64,000 nucleotides of DNA from UBA1413 sp964567485 (GCA_964567485.1 CAZMMX010000010.1:20502-84501), one strand, 5' to 3'. Positions 35,902-45,674 are shown, counted from the stretch's first letter. Notes: generated by a model not told the origin, from the letters alone. A program made the numbers and translations.

Positions 35902-37205
35902 TTTTTCACCGGGATTAAGCTGAGTTGTTTGATATCCTGCAGGTTGCTGTAGTCATAGAGGAAAAACCCATCGTCACCGATCATGAAGAGGTAGTCATTA
36001 AGGGGGATGACGTCGTACGTCCTGATTCCCGGGAAGGTGGCAATCTGGTTACCGGTGATCTGAAATTTGTCGTTGATGTTGAATACTTTCAGTCCGGCAT
36101 CGCCGTCACAGAGAAAGAGGACATCCCCGTCAATGCCCAGTCCGTGGGGGCTGTGCATGGGGTAGGACATCAAAAGGCTGATGCTTTTGTAGTCGGCCGA
36201 GAGTTTGATGACGTCGAGGCGGTTGATGCTGACGTCGCGGTTGCCGCAGGTGACGCCGCTGCGGAGGGTGACATAGGCGTATCCGTCGGCGATGACCACC
36301 GGATCACAACTGGTGGCATGGGTGAAACTGGTGACGTATTTGGGCACGGTGGGCACTGCCAGGTCAAAGATGAGCATGCCGGTGGTGGTGCCGAAGAACA
36401 TGTGGTCCCCGTAAATGAACATGGTTTCCACCTGCCATCCGACATTTTGTTTGCCTATGGAGGATGGGGCAGCCGGGGCTTTTACGTCGAAGAAGTAAAG
36501 GTTGCTGTTGTCAACGGTATAGAGGTAATCGCCGTAGAGGCCAAAGCGGGCCATGGAACCCCCGACGCCAAAGGTGGTGCCGGTGGAACCTCCCACCCCC
36601 CCGGGGGAACTGTTCAAACCGGCATAATAGGAACCGTCGAGTTTTTCGGCATATCCATACCATACCGGATAGACAGGATAATACTGGTATTCCATTTCCT
36701 GGCGTACCTTTTTGACTTCCCAGCCGGTGACCACTCCCTTTTCCTTGTCCACCCGGGCCAGGCGGTAATCATTGTCAGGCGGGGGAACCGTATAGGGAAA
36801 GACCTCCTGAAGCCGTTTCACCTCTTTGATATTGGCCAGGTCAGACACGTCGAGGGCCACCAGGTCCACATAGCTGTCGGCATACAGGATATTTTCCTTT
36901 ACGGCAATGTCGACGCAACCCGGGACTTCCACGAAAGCCTTTTTCTGAGGTGATGCGGGGTTGGAAACATCGATGACGTGGAATCCTTTGAGTTCTTCCA
37001 CCACAAAGATGTGGTTGTCCTTGAAGTAGATCTTTCCCGGGTTTTCGAGGTCGCGGGGGGTAGTCGTCTTCACGGCAGCCCGGAACTCTTCGTAGCTCAT
37101 GTAGAGGGGGGCATTGGCGGTGAACACCTCGGTGAACTGGTCCCTGCAGGAGGTCACGGCCAGGGTGAGGATGAAAAGGGTGAATATGCTGAATTTTGTT
37201 TTCAT
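35898..37205 (-). CDS. LVIVD-repeat lipoprotein
   Basis: This 435-residue lipoprotein has a signal peptide and lipobox (LTLAVTSC, Cys20). Repeats of the LVIVD type follow: GFHVIDVSNPASPQ, LVALDVSDLANIKEV, LYFFDVKAPAAPSSI and LIFDLAVPTVPKYV, each a beta-propeller blade motif. The predicted product is a surface or periplasmic beta-propeller that may bind protein or carbohydrate. It starts 7 bp after the hypothetical OMP gene and overlaps the following barrel gene. The family has no established activity. Confidence 0.87.
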   Translation of the reverse strand: MKTKFSIFTLFILTLAVTSCRDQFTEVFTANAPLYMSYEEFRAAVKTTTPRDLENPGKIYFKDNHIFVVEELKGFHVIDVSNPASPQKKAFVEVPGCVDIAVKENILYADSYVDLVALDVSDLANIKEVKRLQEVFPYTVPPPDNDYRLARVDKEKGVVTGWEVKKVRQEMEYQYYPVYPVWYGYAEKLDGSYYAGLNSSPGGVGGSTGTTFGVGGSMARFGLYGDYLYTVDNSNLYFFDVKAPAAPSSIGKQNVGWQVETMFIYGDHMFFGTTTGMLIFDLAVPTVPKYVTSFTHATSCDPVVIADGYAYVTLRSGVTCGNRDVSINRLDVIKLSADYKSISLLMSYPMHSPHGLGIDGDVLFLCDGDAGLKVFNINDKFQITGNQIATFPGIRTYDVIPLNDYLFMIGDDGFFLYDYSNLQDIKQLSLIPVKK

Positions 37206-37212
37206 GGCGGAA

Positions 37213-38052
37213 TTAGTTAAAGATGAAACCCAGTTTGATGGTCAGTCGGTTGTAGTCGACGTCGATGCGGTCATGGTTATCGGCGGCATAGCGGAGCCGG
37301 TGAAAGCGGTATCCGAAGGAGAGGCTGGTGCCAAAGCCCTGGCCGTTGTTTTTCATGATGCCGAAGGCGGGACTAAAGAGGAATCCGCCGCGGGCTTTCA
37401 TTTCGGTATTGGTGGTGGGTGTTGGGCCGGGCCATATGGAATAGATGTCATAGGGGATGACCCTCTGGTAGAGGATACGGGAGGATTCCAGGGGCACCTG
37501 GTACCCTCCTTGCACCATGGCGAAGGGGGAGAAGCGGCTGTCGCGTAAACGGTACATCAGGTTAAGGGTCAGGGGCATGTAGGTCTCACTCAGGAATTCC
37601 GCGCCGATGCCTGCTCCGGCCGAGAGATTCTTCCATACCCTACGGTTGAGGGAAGTTCCGAAGACCAACGGTGCCACCTGGTTGTTGTCGTCATTTCCGG
37701 CGAGCACCCCCAATTCGGTCATGTTGAACCAGGGAGAGGGGGTGATGAACATACCGGGCTCCTCGCGGGTTCCGGGGTCATCGGCAAACACCTTCGGAGG
37801 TCTTTTAGTGGTGATTTTCTCCACCTCCCCGGCATCCAGAATACGGGAGCTGGTGCCTGTGGTCACCCTTACCTTTTCCAGGGTAGAGGAGAAGTGGTAT
37901 TTTCCCTTCAGGATGGTGCCGTCCTTCAGGTGGAGGTATCCGCGCTGGTAACGGAGGGGAGAGGTGGTGACCTCATACTGTGCCGATGCTTCCGGAAGCA
38001 GAAGCAGGAGCAGGGCCGACAGCAGTATCGCGCCTGATAAAATTCTCTTCAT
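37213..38052 (-). CDS. Hypothetical outer-membrane protein
   Basis: This 279-residue exported protein has a signal peptide (ILLSALLLLLLPEASAQ). A short N-terminal domain follows (about residues 30-90) in which DGTILKGKYHF and SSRILDAGEVEKI read like a small beta-fold. After about residue 105 come barrel-like segments such as FGTSLSFGYRFHRL and the terminal LTIKLGFIFN, which ends in a hydrophobic/aromatic OMP signature. I do not recognise a named family. It lies between the anti-sigma-like barrel gene (86 bp upstream) and the LVIVD gene. Confidence 0.65.
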   Translation of the reverse strand: MKRILSGAILLSALLLLLLPEASAQYEVTTSPLRYQRGYLHLKDGTILKGKYHFSSTLEKVRVTTGTSSRILDAGEVEKITTKRPPKVFADDPGTREEPGMFITPSPWFNMTELGVLAGNDDNNQVAPLVFGTSLNRRVWKNLSAGAGIGAEFLSETYMPLTLNLMYRLRDSRFSPFAMVQGGYQVPLESSRILYQRVIPYDIYSIWPGPTPTTNTEMKARGGFLFSPAFGIMKNNGQGFGTSLSFGYRFHRLRYAADNHDRIDVDYNRLTIKLGFIFN

Positions 38053-38138
38053 AGTTTTGGATTTTACATATAGATGAAAACCAGCGTAGAAAGGTTGCGC
38101 CAGGTTTTTCTTTTTTTTCGTTTTTTTCCGCCAAAGGA

Positions 38139-39596
38139 TCAGAAGTCCCAGGAGAGGCCGGTATAGAGGGCGGTTTTCCAGGGGCGGAAGTCCACGGTGC
38201 CGCTGTGGTTCATGGATTGCAGGAAGTAGCTGGCCCGGGGTTCTACCGAGAGGGTGAGGTTTTTCCCCAGGGGAACGCCGATGCCGACACCCATGATTCC
38301 GGCGAGGTTCACTGTGGAGATATCGGTAGTATGACCGACATTTTCCCTGCCGGCGCCGCCTTCGGTAAAGACATTGTTGCCGATGACCATATTGGTGCTT
38401 ATCCCACCGATGAGTTCCACGGGGATGGCCGCATCAATAAGCCGGTAGCGTGCGGTCAGGGGGATTTCCATGAAGTCAAACACCTGATAAAACTTACCGG
38501 GGGTCAGTATGGAGGTGGTGACCCCGGCATAGGATTCGGGAAGGGCGATAAATTCGGTATTTCTGGGCGTCTTCGAGAAGGCGATCACCCCTGCGGTGCT
38601 GTTCATGGCCATTTGCCCATTGTCGAGGGTCACCGCGGTATTGAAGTATTTCATGGCATCCCCTGAAAGGTTGACATTGTCGTAATAGTCTCCGGAAGCG
38701 AAGAGGGGGCCTGCGTTTTCCGATTCATCGCCGCTGCGGGAGTAATAGATGCCGCTTTCCACTCGCCATCTGGAGGAGGCTTTATAGCTGACGGCGATTC
38801 CTGCGCCCACGGTGGCCTGGGCGTGACTGGCCGAGTTGGTCATATTGCGGGCGTATTCCGGGGTGTGATCAGCAGAATAGGAGGCATAGGCAGGGGTGAG
38901 CAACATCCCCACCGACCATTCCCCTGATCCTTTGCGGAGATCACGGCGTGACGCTCCGGGGCTGCCGGCATCGGCCATGGCGATCCATTCCGGAGAAACG
39001 CCGGGTTGCAATGTGGGGGCTTTGTGCTTTTCCCTGAACCGGAGGGCAGGAGTGCCGGCATAGAGGGAGGAAATGACCCTCCCGGAAACGGAGGCGAGTT
39101 CCCTGAGGGAGAAACGCTCTGCCGGTGCATCATTTTCCTGCGGTGACGAAGGGGTAATCTCCCCTGAAGGAAAGCCCGGAATATCACGGCCAGCGGGCCG
39201 GTCATCCCCGGAGGCCAACAGTCTCCCGGCAGGCGATGCCTCTGCCGTAAGCGATTGCTGATCTGCAGGCGCGGTGCCCTGTGCGGGAGTGGTAGCAGGA
39301 ACCACAGCAGGGGTTTCTCTGGAAGGGGGGGCCGTGACTGCCGTCTCCGAGACGGTTTGACGGGGGGTATCACGGAACTGGTCGTTGAAGAGAAGTCCGG
39401 AAATCATGACTATGAGCAGTACGGCAGCGGCGGCGGCCCACCGGTAGGGGAACAGCCCCGCAGGCTTTTTCTTTTCGTGGAGGGTGGCCTCTACCCGCTC
39501 CCATACCCCGGGGGGAGGTTCGGGGGTGTAGTGTTCCAGCCTGCCCCGGAACAACCCCTCTAACCGATCGTCGTTAATGTCGTTGTTTCTTTTCAT
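38139..39596 (-). CDS. Single-pass membrane protein with C-terminal outer-membrane barrel, anti-sigma-like
   Basis: This 485-residue protein starts with a cytoplasmic segment (about residues 1-50) containing PPPGVWERVEATL, which resembles the N-terminal part of Bacteroidota anti-sigma proteins. One membrane helix (WAAAAAVLLIVMISGLLF, 53-70) follows, then a Pro/Ala/Thr-rich periplasmic linker (about 75-205). A predicted beta-barrel ends the protein (about 215-485), finishing in LYTGLSWDF with a terminal aromatic. It would thus span both membranes. Its ATG overlaps the sigma-factor stop (ATGA, 39596-39593), strong evidence for coupled expression. Anti-sigma activity is inferred from position and layout; a plain barrel with a fused anchor is the alternative. 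Confidence 0.72.
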   Translation of the reverse strand: MKRNNDINDDRLEGLFRGRLEHYTPEPPPGVWERVEATLHEKKKPAGLFPYRWAAAAAVLLIVMISGLLFNDQFRDTPRQTVSETAVTAPPSRETPAVVPATTPAQGTAPADQQSLTAEASPAGRLLASGDDRPAGRDIPGFPSGEITPSSPQENDAPAERFSLRELASVSGRVISSLYAGTPALRFREKHKAPTLQPGVSPEWIAMADAGSPGASRRDLRKGSGEWSVGMLLTPAYASYSADHTPEYARNMTNSASHAQATVGAGIAVSYKASSRWRVESGIYYSRSGDESENAGPLFASGDYYDNVNLSGDAMKYFNTAVTLDNGQMAMNSTAGVIAFSKTPRNTEFIALPESYAGVTTSILTPGKFYQVFDFMEIPLTARYRLIDAAIPVELIGGISTNMVIGNNVFTEGGAGRENVGHTTDISTVNLAGIMGVGIGVPLGKNLTLSVEPRASYFLQSMNHSGTVDFRPWKTALYTGLSWDF

Positions 39597-40177
39597 ATCT
39601 CTTCCTTCCTGGTGACCAGGAATTCACTGTATTGACTTTGCAGTTTTGTCCTCAGTATTTCCCGGGCACGTGAGAGGTTTGACCGCGATGCCCCTTCGGT
39701 GATTCCCAGTTCCCTGCTGATCTCGGTATGGGAATAGCCTTCCATGACATAGAGGTTGAAGACCATCCGATACCGGGGAGGGAGTTCCTGGATGATCCTG
39801 ACAAGATCTTCCATGGGCATATTTCCCAAGGCGGCATCTTCGCTGACCGGGGAATCGAGCCGGCGCTCCTCATCGGTCAGTACCAGCTGTTGTTTCTGCC
39901 GGTACCTGTTGATCGAGATGTTGACCATGATCCTGCGTACCCAACCTTCAAAAGAACCTTCATGTCTGAAATCCTTCAGCTTCGTAAAAACCGTCACAAA
40001 ACCGTCATGCAGGTTGTCTTCTGCCTCTTCCTTATCTTTGGCATATCTGAGGCATACCCCGTACATCTGCGGCGCCAACTGACGGTACAGCTTTTCAGGA
40101 GCCCGGTGATCCCCTGATTTACAAGCTTCAATTATTTCCCTGAAGTCGTCCAAAACAGCTTCCGATTTACCATTCAA
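39593..40177 (-). CDS. ECF-type RNA polymerase sigma factor
   Basis: This 194-residue sigma factor has region 2 at about residues 28-95 (LYRQLAPQMYGVCLRYAKDK, then FEGWVRRIMVNISINRYRQ). Region 4 is at about 128-180 (LPPRYRMVFNLYVMEGYSHTE). The frame opens with TTG at 40177; the ATG at 40173 is out of frame, and an in-frame TAA lies just upstream. The TTG is therefore the likely start. It is the first gene of a five-gene envelope operon. The minus strand reads TATCTTTA at 40188-40181, one base off a -7 element, but so close that it would leave no leader. Confidence 0.92.
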   Translation of the reverse strand: MNGKSEAVLDDFREIIEACKSGDHRAPEKLYRQLAPQMYGVCLRYAKDKEEAEDNLHDGFVTVFTKLKDFRHEGSFEGWVRRIMVNISINRYRQKQQLVLTDEERRLDSPVSEDAALGNMPMEDLVRIIQELPPRYRMVFNLYVMEGYSHTEISRELGITEGASRSNLSRAREILRTKLQSQYSEFLVTRKEEI

Positions 40178-40384
40178 AAGTAAAGATAATTACCGGCGAT
40201 TATTCTTTACTGACCACTCCAGGTCAAATTACAGGCCGATCATTACACCAATGATTAAAAAGGGGGTCTAAAGGTTGCGTCGAAAAAAAAAGTTTTTACG
40301 CAACACTTTTCCCAGAATACCGTCTAAGCATATATAAAGGGGAGTGAGCTTTGAAATGAAGCAATGTAACCATATTTAAAAGCC

Positions 40385-41629
40385 ATGAAGAAAATGACCA
40401 CATTTCTGATGATTTTTCTGTTGCTGGGAACGGTGATGTCGTGCCAGAAGCAGGAGGAGGGGCCCGAGGGACTGCAGGATCTCCCTTTGAAGTCGGCTGA
40501 GTTGATCGATGCCGACAACCAGTTCGGACTGGAGCTTTTCCGGAAGGTGACCGATAAGGCTGAGGCCAATGCCAACACCATGATTTCTCCGTTGAGTATT
40601 TCTCTGGCGCTGACGATGACCTATAACGGTGCTGCGGGAGAAACGAAAAGCGAAATGGAGAAAACGATGAAACTCCATGGTCTGACGACCGAAGAGATCA
40701 ACGCCGCCCACCGCGCGCTGGTCAATGCCCTGCGTTCTGCCGACCCTTCGGTGCAGCTGGAAATCGCCAATGCCATCTATTACGACCAGATGCTCAGGGT
40801 CAGGGAGGAATTCGTGACCGTCAACAAGCAGTATTACGATGCGGAGGTCACAGCCCTGAACTTTGCTGACCAGGCGTCGCTGCTGACCATCAACGGATGG
40901 GTCAGTGAGAAAACCAGGGGCAAGATCCCCACGATTCTCGAACATCTCGACAGCGACCTGGTGATGATGCTGCTGAACGCCGTCTATTTCAACGGGATAT
41001 GGAAGACTCCCTTCGACGAAGAGGGGACCCACCTGAGACCTTTCCGTTACGGTAACGGCACTACGGGAGAGGTGGAGACCATGAGCATGGAGGGAGCCCT
41101 GGAGTATACCACCAACGATCTTTTCAGTGCGGTCCATTTCCCCTACGGAAAGGAAGGCTTTCGCATGACGGTGATTCTTCCGCATGAGAACCGGAGTACC
41201 GGCGAGGTGATCAAGGCCATGGACAGAGACGCCTGGCGCACGTGGATGCAGGGCTTCCGCATGGAGGAGAATGTGGAGGTGAGCCTTCCGCGCTTCAAGT
41301 TTGATTGGAAGATGACTTTGAACGACCTGCTCTCCTCGATGGGCATGACTAAGGCCTTTGTGCCCCATGCAGCCGATTTTTCGGGAATGACAGGAAACCG
41401 GGATCTTTATATCGGATTTGTGATTCATAAGACCTATGTCGATGTCAATGAGAAGGGAACGGAAGCTGCGGCGGTCACTGCCGTAGGCATGTTTACCACC
41501 AGCATGCCTGTCGAGCCTCCCGCGAAGATCCGTTTCACGGTCGACAGGCCTTTCCTTTTCACCATCACCGAGAAGAGCACGGGAGCCATTCTGTTCATCG
41601 GGGAGATCAATGCCCCGGCATACAAATAG
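40385..41629 (+). CDS. Serpin-family protease inhibitor, lipoprotein
   Basis: This 414-residue serpin starts with a lipoprotein signal (MKKMTTFLMIFLLLGTVMSC), so it is exported and lipid-anchored. The shutter and breach segments are recognisable (NTMISPLSISLALTMTYNGA). The reactive-centre loop begins near residue 356 with the inhibitory hinge NEKGTEAAAVTAV, followed by GMFTTSMPVEPP. Alignment to the classic serpin numbering places P1 at Thr372 and P1' at Ser373. The intact hinge suggests a true inhibitor rather than a substrate-like serpin. The target could be a host or self protease. It is divergent from the sigma operon and followed by a lytic transglycosylase. Confidence 0.93.
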   Translation: MKKMTTFLMIFLLLGTVMSCQKQEEGPEGLQDLPLKSAELIDADNQFGLELFRKVTDKAEANANTMISPLSISLALTMTYNGAAGETKSEMEKTMKLHGLTTEEINAAHRALVNALRSADPSVQLEIANAIYYDQMLRVREEFVTVNKQYYDAEVTALNFADQASLLTINGWVSEKTRGKIPTILEHLDSDLVMMLLNAVYFNGIWKTPFDEEGTHLRPFRYGNGTTGEVETMSMEGALEYTTNDLFSAVHFPYGKEGFRMTVILPHENRSTGEVIKAMDRDAWRTWMQGFRMEENVEVSLPRFKFDWKMTLNDLLSSMGMTKAFVPHAADFSGMTGNRDLYIGFVIHKTYVDVNEKGTEAAAVTAVGMFTTSMPVEPPAKIRFTVDRPFLFTITEKSTGAILFIGEINAPAYK

Positions 41630-41661
41630 CCATTATTGAGGGCCATGCCGCCGGAAAATCC

Positions 41662-41669
41662 TATCTTTG
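41662..41669 (+). promoter_or_regulatory. Bacteroidota -7 element for the lytic transglycosylase gene
   Basis: TATCTTTG lies 20 bp before the ATG at 41690, supporting that start over 41636. Confidence 0.65.
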
Positions 41670-41689
41670 GATTTTCAAACCAGAAGCGC

Positions 41690-42604
41690 ATGAGAAGAGA
41701 GATTACCGGAGCCCTTGGTCTGGGTCTTGCCGTTATTATTGTGTTATTGACCACCTGCGGTCATAAGGTCAGGGAGCAGCAAAAGGAAGAGCTGGTGGCC
41801 GGAGATGAGGTACAGCATTTTTACCGGTCGCCCGAAATTCCCGACTCTCTCTCTTTCATGGGGGAAAGGGTTCCTCTGGAGAGGTTCGATGTTTTGGAGA
41901 ACCTGGAGCGGGAGTTGTTGTCGAACTGTTATTTCCATTCACAAACGATCAGGCTTATCAAGCTGGCGCCGCGTTATTTCAGCATCATCGACCCCATTTT
42001 GGAAGAGGAGGGGATCCCTGCTGATATGCGTTATTTGGTGGTCGCCGAGAGTTCCCTGAACCCAAAGTCGGTGTCGCCGGCGGGGGCTGCAGGATTGTGG
42101 CAGTTTATGAAGGGAACGGCAGAGGAGTACGGATTGGAAGTCAACGGCGAGGTGGATGAGCGTTACCATGCCGAAAAGGCCACTCGTGCCGCCTGCCGCT
42201 ATCTGAAAAGGAACTACGCCAAATACGGTAGTTGGGCCATGGTCGCCGCCGCCTACAATGCAGGCCCCGGTTCTGTTGACCGTCAGGTGGAAAGACAAAA
42301 AATCTCGGGTTATTTTGACCTTCTCATGGCCGAGGAGACCGAGCGCTATGTTTACCGTATCCTGAGTTTCAAGGTCATTCTTGAAGATCCCCTCCGTTAT
42401 GGTTTTCTGGTCAGCGATGAGGAGAAATACCCCTTGCTGAAGAGCAGGGAAGTGGAGGTTGCGGGTCAGGTGGCCAACCTGACCGATTTTGCCAAAGGGT
42501 ATGGGATCACTTACAAAACACTCAAGTACTACAATCCATGGCTTCGTGAGAACGTGTTGACCAACAAGGCAGGAAAGCGTTATCTCGTGAAAATTCCTGA
42601 GTAA
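41690..42604 (+). CDS. Lytic murein transglycosylase (SLT/MltD-like), lipoprotein
   Basis: This enzyme cuts peptidoglycan glycan strands. The signal and lipobox (GLGLAVIIVLLTTC) fit a start at ATG 41690, giving 304 residues; the longer frame begins at 41636, upstream of the promoter. The catalytic SLT domain has the glutamate in VVAESSLNPKSVSPAGAAGL. WQFMKGTAEEYGL and YNAGPGSVDRQV follow. A C-terminal stretch (about 250-304) resembles a LysM-like tail but is too diverged to call. It probably acts at the outer-membrane inner face. Confidence 0.9.
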   Translation: MRREITGALGLGLAVIIVLLTTCGHKVREQQKEELVAGDEVQHFYRSPEIPDSLSFMGERVPLERFDVLENLERELLSNCYFHSQTIRLIKLAPRYFSIIDPILEEEGIPADMRYLVVAESSLNPKSVSPAGAAGLWQFMKGTAEEYGLEVNGEVDERYHAEKATRAACRYLKRNYAKYGSWAMVAAAYNAGPGSVDRQVERQKISGYFDLLMAEETERYVYRILSFKVILEDPLRYGFLVSDEEKYPLLKSREVEVAGQVANLTDFAKGYGITYKTLKYYNPWLRENVLTNKAGKRYLVKIPE

Positions 42605-42611
42605 CAACCGT

Positions 42612-42619
42612 TATCTTTG
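42612..42619 (+). promoter_or_regulatory. Bacteroidota -7 element for uvrA
   Basis: TATCTTTG lies 51 bp upstream of the uvrA ATG, just after the transglycosylase stop. Confidence 0.65.
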
Positions 42620-42670
42620 CACGGTTTTTCCGCGGGGGATTTCCCCTGAGGTGATGAACTGGTTTATCAT

Positions 42671-45535
42671 ATGTCAGAAACTGAAAACGAGAGGATATCC
42701 TCTGAAGAGGAGCAGGTGGTGGTCACTGGGGCCCGGGTGCACAACCTCCGCAATATTGATGTGGAGATACCACGCAACAAGCTTACGGTGGTCACGGGGC
42801 TGAGTGGCAGCGGTAAGTCTTCACTGGCCTTCGACACCATCTATGCCGAGGGGCAACGGCGCTATATCGAGACTTTCTCGGCGTATGCCCGTTCTTTTCT
42901 GGGAAATATGGAACGCCCCGATGTGGATAAGATCACTGGGTTGAGTCCGGTGATCTCGATTGAGCAGAAGGTGACCAGCCGGAATCCCCGCTCCACAGTG
43001 GGCACGGTGACCGAGGTCTACGATTTTCTGAGGCTGCTCTATGCCCGTGCCGGGGAGGCATTCTCCTACGCCACTGGGGAGAAGATGGTGAAATACACCG
43101 AAGATCAGATTCTTCAACTCATCAGAGAGAAGTTTGGCGGCCGGAGGATTTATGTTCTGGCCCCCCAGGTGAAGGGTCGTAAGGGCCACTATCGCGAGCT
43201 CTTTGAGCAGATCAGGCGTAAAGGTTATCTATGGGCCCGTGTCGATGGGGAGATCACTGAGCTGACCCATGGTTTCAAGGTAGACCGCTATAAAATACAT
43301 TTCATAGAAACCGTCATTGACAAACTGGTGGTTGACGAAGCTTCTGACCAGCGCCTGAGAGAGAGTGTGAAGACGGCCATGACACAAGGCCATGGGATCA
43401 TCATGCTTCAGGATCATGCCTCGGGGGAAACCCGATATTACAGCCGCATGCTGATGTGCCCGACGACGGGAATCTCCTATAATGAGCCGGCACCCCACAA
43501 TTTTTCCTTCAACTCCCCTCAGGGGGCCTGCCATAAATGCAATGGCCTGGGCCGGATTGCCGAAATCGACTTGGACAAGATCATGCCTGACCGGAACATG
43601 AGCATCGGGAAGGGGGGGATAGTGCCCCTGGGTCCTCAGAAGAATTCGCTGATATGGTGGCAGATCGCTGCCTTGGGTGAGAAATATGATTTTGACCTGA
43701 AGACACCCCTGAAAGAGATATCGGAGGAGGGGCTCGATGCCGTGCTTTACGGCACCAGCGAACGCATACAGCTCAGGAATACTCCCCTGGGGGAGAGCAT
43801 CAATTATATGATGAGTTACGAGGGGCTGGTGAAATATATCGAAAGCCAAAGGGAGGAGAATCCCTCGCTGAAAGCTCAGAAGTGGGCCAACCAGTTTGTG
43901 AAAACCATCGAATGTCCCGAATGCCAGGGGATGCGACTGAAGAAGGAAGCGCTCTGGTTCAGGATCGATGGGTTGAATATTTCGGAGTTGTCGCGCATGG
44001 ATCTGACCTCTTTGAGTGAGTGGTTTGAGGGATTGGAGGAACGGCTGAGTGACCGTCAGCGTACCATTGCCCGGGATGTGATCAAGGAGATCCGTAACCG
44101 GCTGGGATTTATGCTTGACGTGGGCCTCGATTATCTGGCCCTGGACCGTCCGGCAGCCACTCTTTCGGGTGGTGAATCCCAGCGCATCCGCCTGGCTACC
44201 CAGATCGGCTCCCAACTGGTCAATGTCCTGTACATTCTCGATGAACCGAGCATCGGACTGCATCACCGTGATAACCTGCGGCTCATCAGGGCCCTGGAAG
44301 AGCTCCGTGATACCGGGAATTCCGTGATTGTGGTGGAACACGATAAAGAGATGATGCTCCATGCCGATTATGTCATCGACATGGGACCCTATGCCGGAAT
44401 TCACGGTGGCGAGGTAGTGGCTGCCGGTACCCCGGCGGAGCTGATGAAATTTGACACCCTGACGACCGACTATCTGGCGGGACGCAGGAAAATTGAGATT
44501 CCTGCACAGCGGCGTCCCGGAAACGGAAAATGGCTTCGTCTGTTGGGATGCAAGGGCAACAATCTCCGTTCCGTGAACCTGGAGATCCCCCTGGGAAAAA
44601 TGATTTGTGTGACCGGGGTTTCGGGAAGCGGGAAATCGACCCTCATCAATGAGACCCTCCATCCGCTGCTGAGCCAGCATTTTTACAATTCCGTGGCCGA
44701 TCCGTTGCCTTACGAGAGGATAGAAGGGGTGGAGAATGTCGATAAGGTGGTGGAGGTGGACCAATCGCCCATCGGGCGCACTCCTCGTTCCAACCCGGTG
44801 ACCTACACCGGGGTCTTCTCCGATATCCGTAACCTCTTTACCCTTCTGCCCGAGTCGAAAGTCAGGGCTTACAAACCGGGGCGTTTCTCTTTCAATGTGA
44901 AGGGAGGACGCTGTGAAGAGTGCCAGGGTGCCGGTGTGAAGACCATTGAGATGAATTTCCTGCCCGATGTCTATGTCAGGTGTGACAAGTGCAACGGAAA
45001 GCGATACAACCGGGAAACGCTGGAAGTACGTTACAAGGGAAAGTCGATTTCCGATGTGCTGGACATGACCATCAGCCAGGGGGTGGAGTTCTTTGAAAGT
45101 ATCCCCTCTATTTCCCACAAGCTGAAAACCCTTCTGGAAGTGGGGCTGGGATATATCACCCTGGGGCAGGCGTCGACCACTCTTTCGGGAGGGGAGTCAC
45201 AGCGTGTGAAACTCTCGGCGGAACTTTCGAAACGCGACACAGGGAATACCCTTTATATCCTTGATGAGCCCACCACCGGACTCCATTTTGAGGATATCAG
45301 GGTTTTGCTCGAGGTCATTGGTAAGCTCGTAAACAAGGGGAATACGGTGATTGTGATCGAGCACAACATGGATGTGATCAAGGCAGCCGACCATATCATC
45401 GACCTGGGACCCGAAGGGGGCAGGGGTGGGGGAAGAATCCTCTGCTGCGGAACCCCTGAAGAGGTCGCCATGCATGAAGACTCCCACACGGCCCGTTTCC
45501 TCAGGGAAGAGCTTTTGGGCATTAAAGAGCCGTGA
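42671..45535 (+). CDS. uvrA: Excinuclease ABC subunit A
   Basis: UvrA recognises DNA damage in nucleotide excision repair. The 954-residue protein has two ABC ATPase halves. The first Walker A is GLSGSGKSSLAFDTIYAEG and the second is GVSGSGKSTLINETL. ABC signatures appear as LSGGESQRIRLA and LSGGESQRVKLS. Zinc-finger cysteines are visible in CHKCNGLG and in CEECQGAGVKTIEMNFLPDV with CDKCNG. Length and order are normal. It stands between two unrelated genes with its own promoter. Confidence 0.97.
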   Translation: MSETENERISSEEEQVVVTGARVHNLRNIDVEIPRNKLTVVTGLSGSGKSSLAFDTIYAEGQRRYIETFSAYARSFLGNMERPDVDKITGLSPVISIEQKVTSRNPRSTVGTVTEVYDFLRLLYARAGEAFSYATGEKMVKYTEDQILQLIREKFGGRRIYVLAPQVKGRKGHYRELFEQIRRKGYLWARVDGEITELTHGFKVDRYKIHFIETVIDKLVVDEASDQRLRESVKTAMTQGHGIIMLQDHASGETRYYSRMLMCPTTGISYNEPAPHNFSFNSPQGACHKCNGLGRIAEIDLDKIMPDRNMSIGKGGIVPLGPQKNSLIWWQIAALGEKYDFDLKTPLKEISEEGLDAVLYGTSERIQLRNTPLGESINYMMSYEGLVKYIESQREENPSLKAQKWANQFVKTIECPECQGMRLKKEALWFRIDGLNISELSRMDLTSLSEWFEGLEERLSDRQRTIARDVIKEIRNRLGFMLDVGLDYLALDRPAATLSGGESQRIRLATQIGSQLVNVLYILDEPSIGLHHRDNLRLIRALEELRDTGNSVIVVEHDKEMMLHADYVIDMGPYAGIHGGEVVAAGTPAELMKFDTLTTDYLAGRRKIEIPAQRRPGNGKWLRLLGCKGNNLRSVNLEIPLGKMICVTGVSGSGKSTLINETLHPLLSQHFYNSVADPLPYERIEGVENVDKVVEVDQSPIGRTPRSNPVTYTGVFSDIRNLFTLLPESKVRAYKPGRFSFNVKGGRCEECQGAGVKTIEMNFLPDVYVRCDKCNGKRYNRETLEVRYKGKSISDVLDMTISQGVEFFESIPSISHKLKTLLEVGLGYITLGQASTTLSGGESQRVKLSAELSKRDTGNTLYILDEPTTGLHFEDIRVLLEVIGKLVNKGNTVIVIEHNMDVIKAADHIIDLGPEGGRGGGRILCCGTPEEVAMHEDSHTARFLREELLGIKEP

Positions 45536-45674
45536 CGGTGCGCCTGGTCCTGACAGGCCCGCTCTCTCAGGGCAGAACAAACAGGAAATGAATGAGTACC
45601 CACCATAGATGAAAAAGGTGCCCGGCGACAATCCGGGAGGTCATTAAGGAGTTTTAAACATAAATGTGAGTGTG

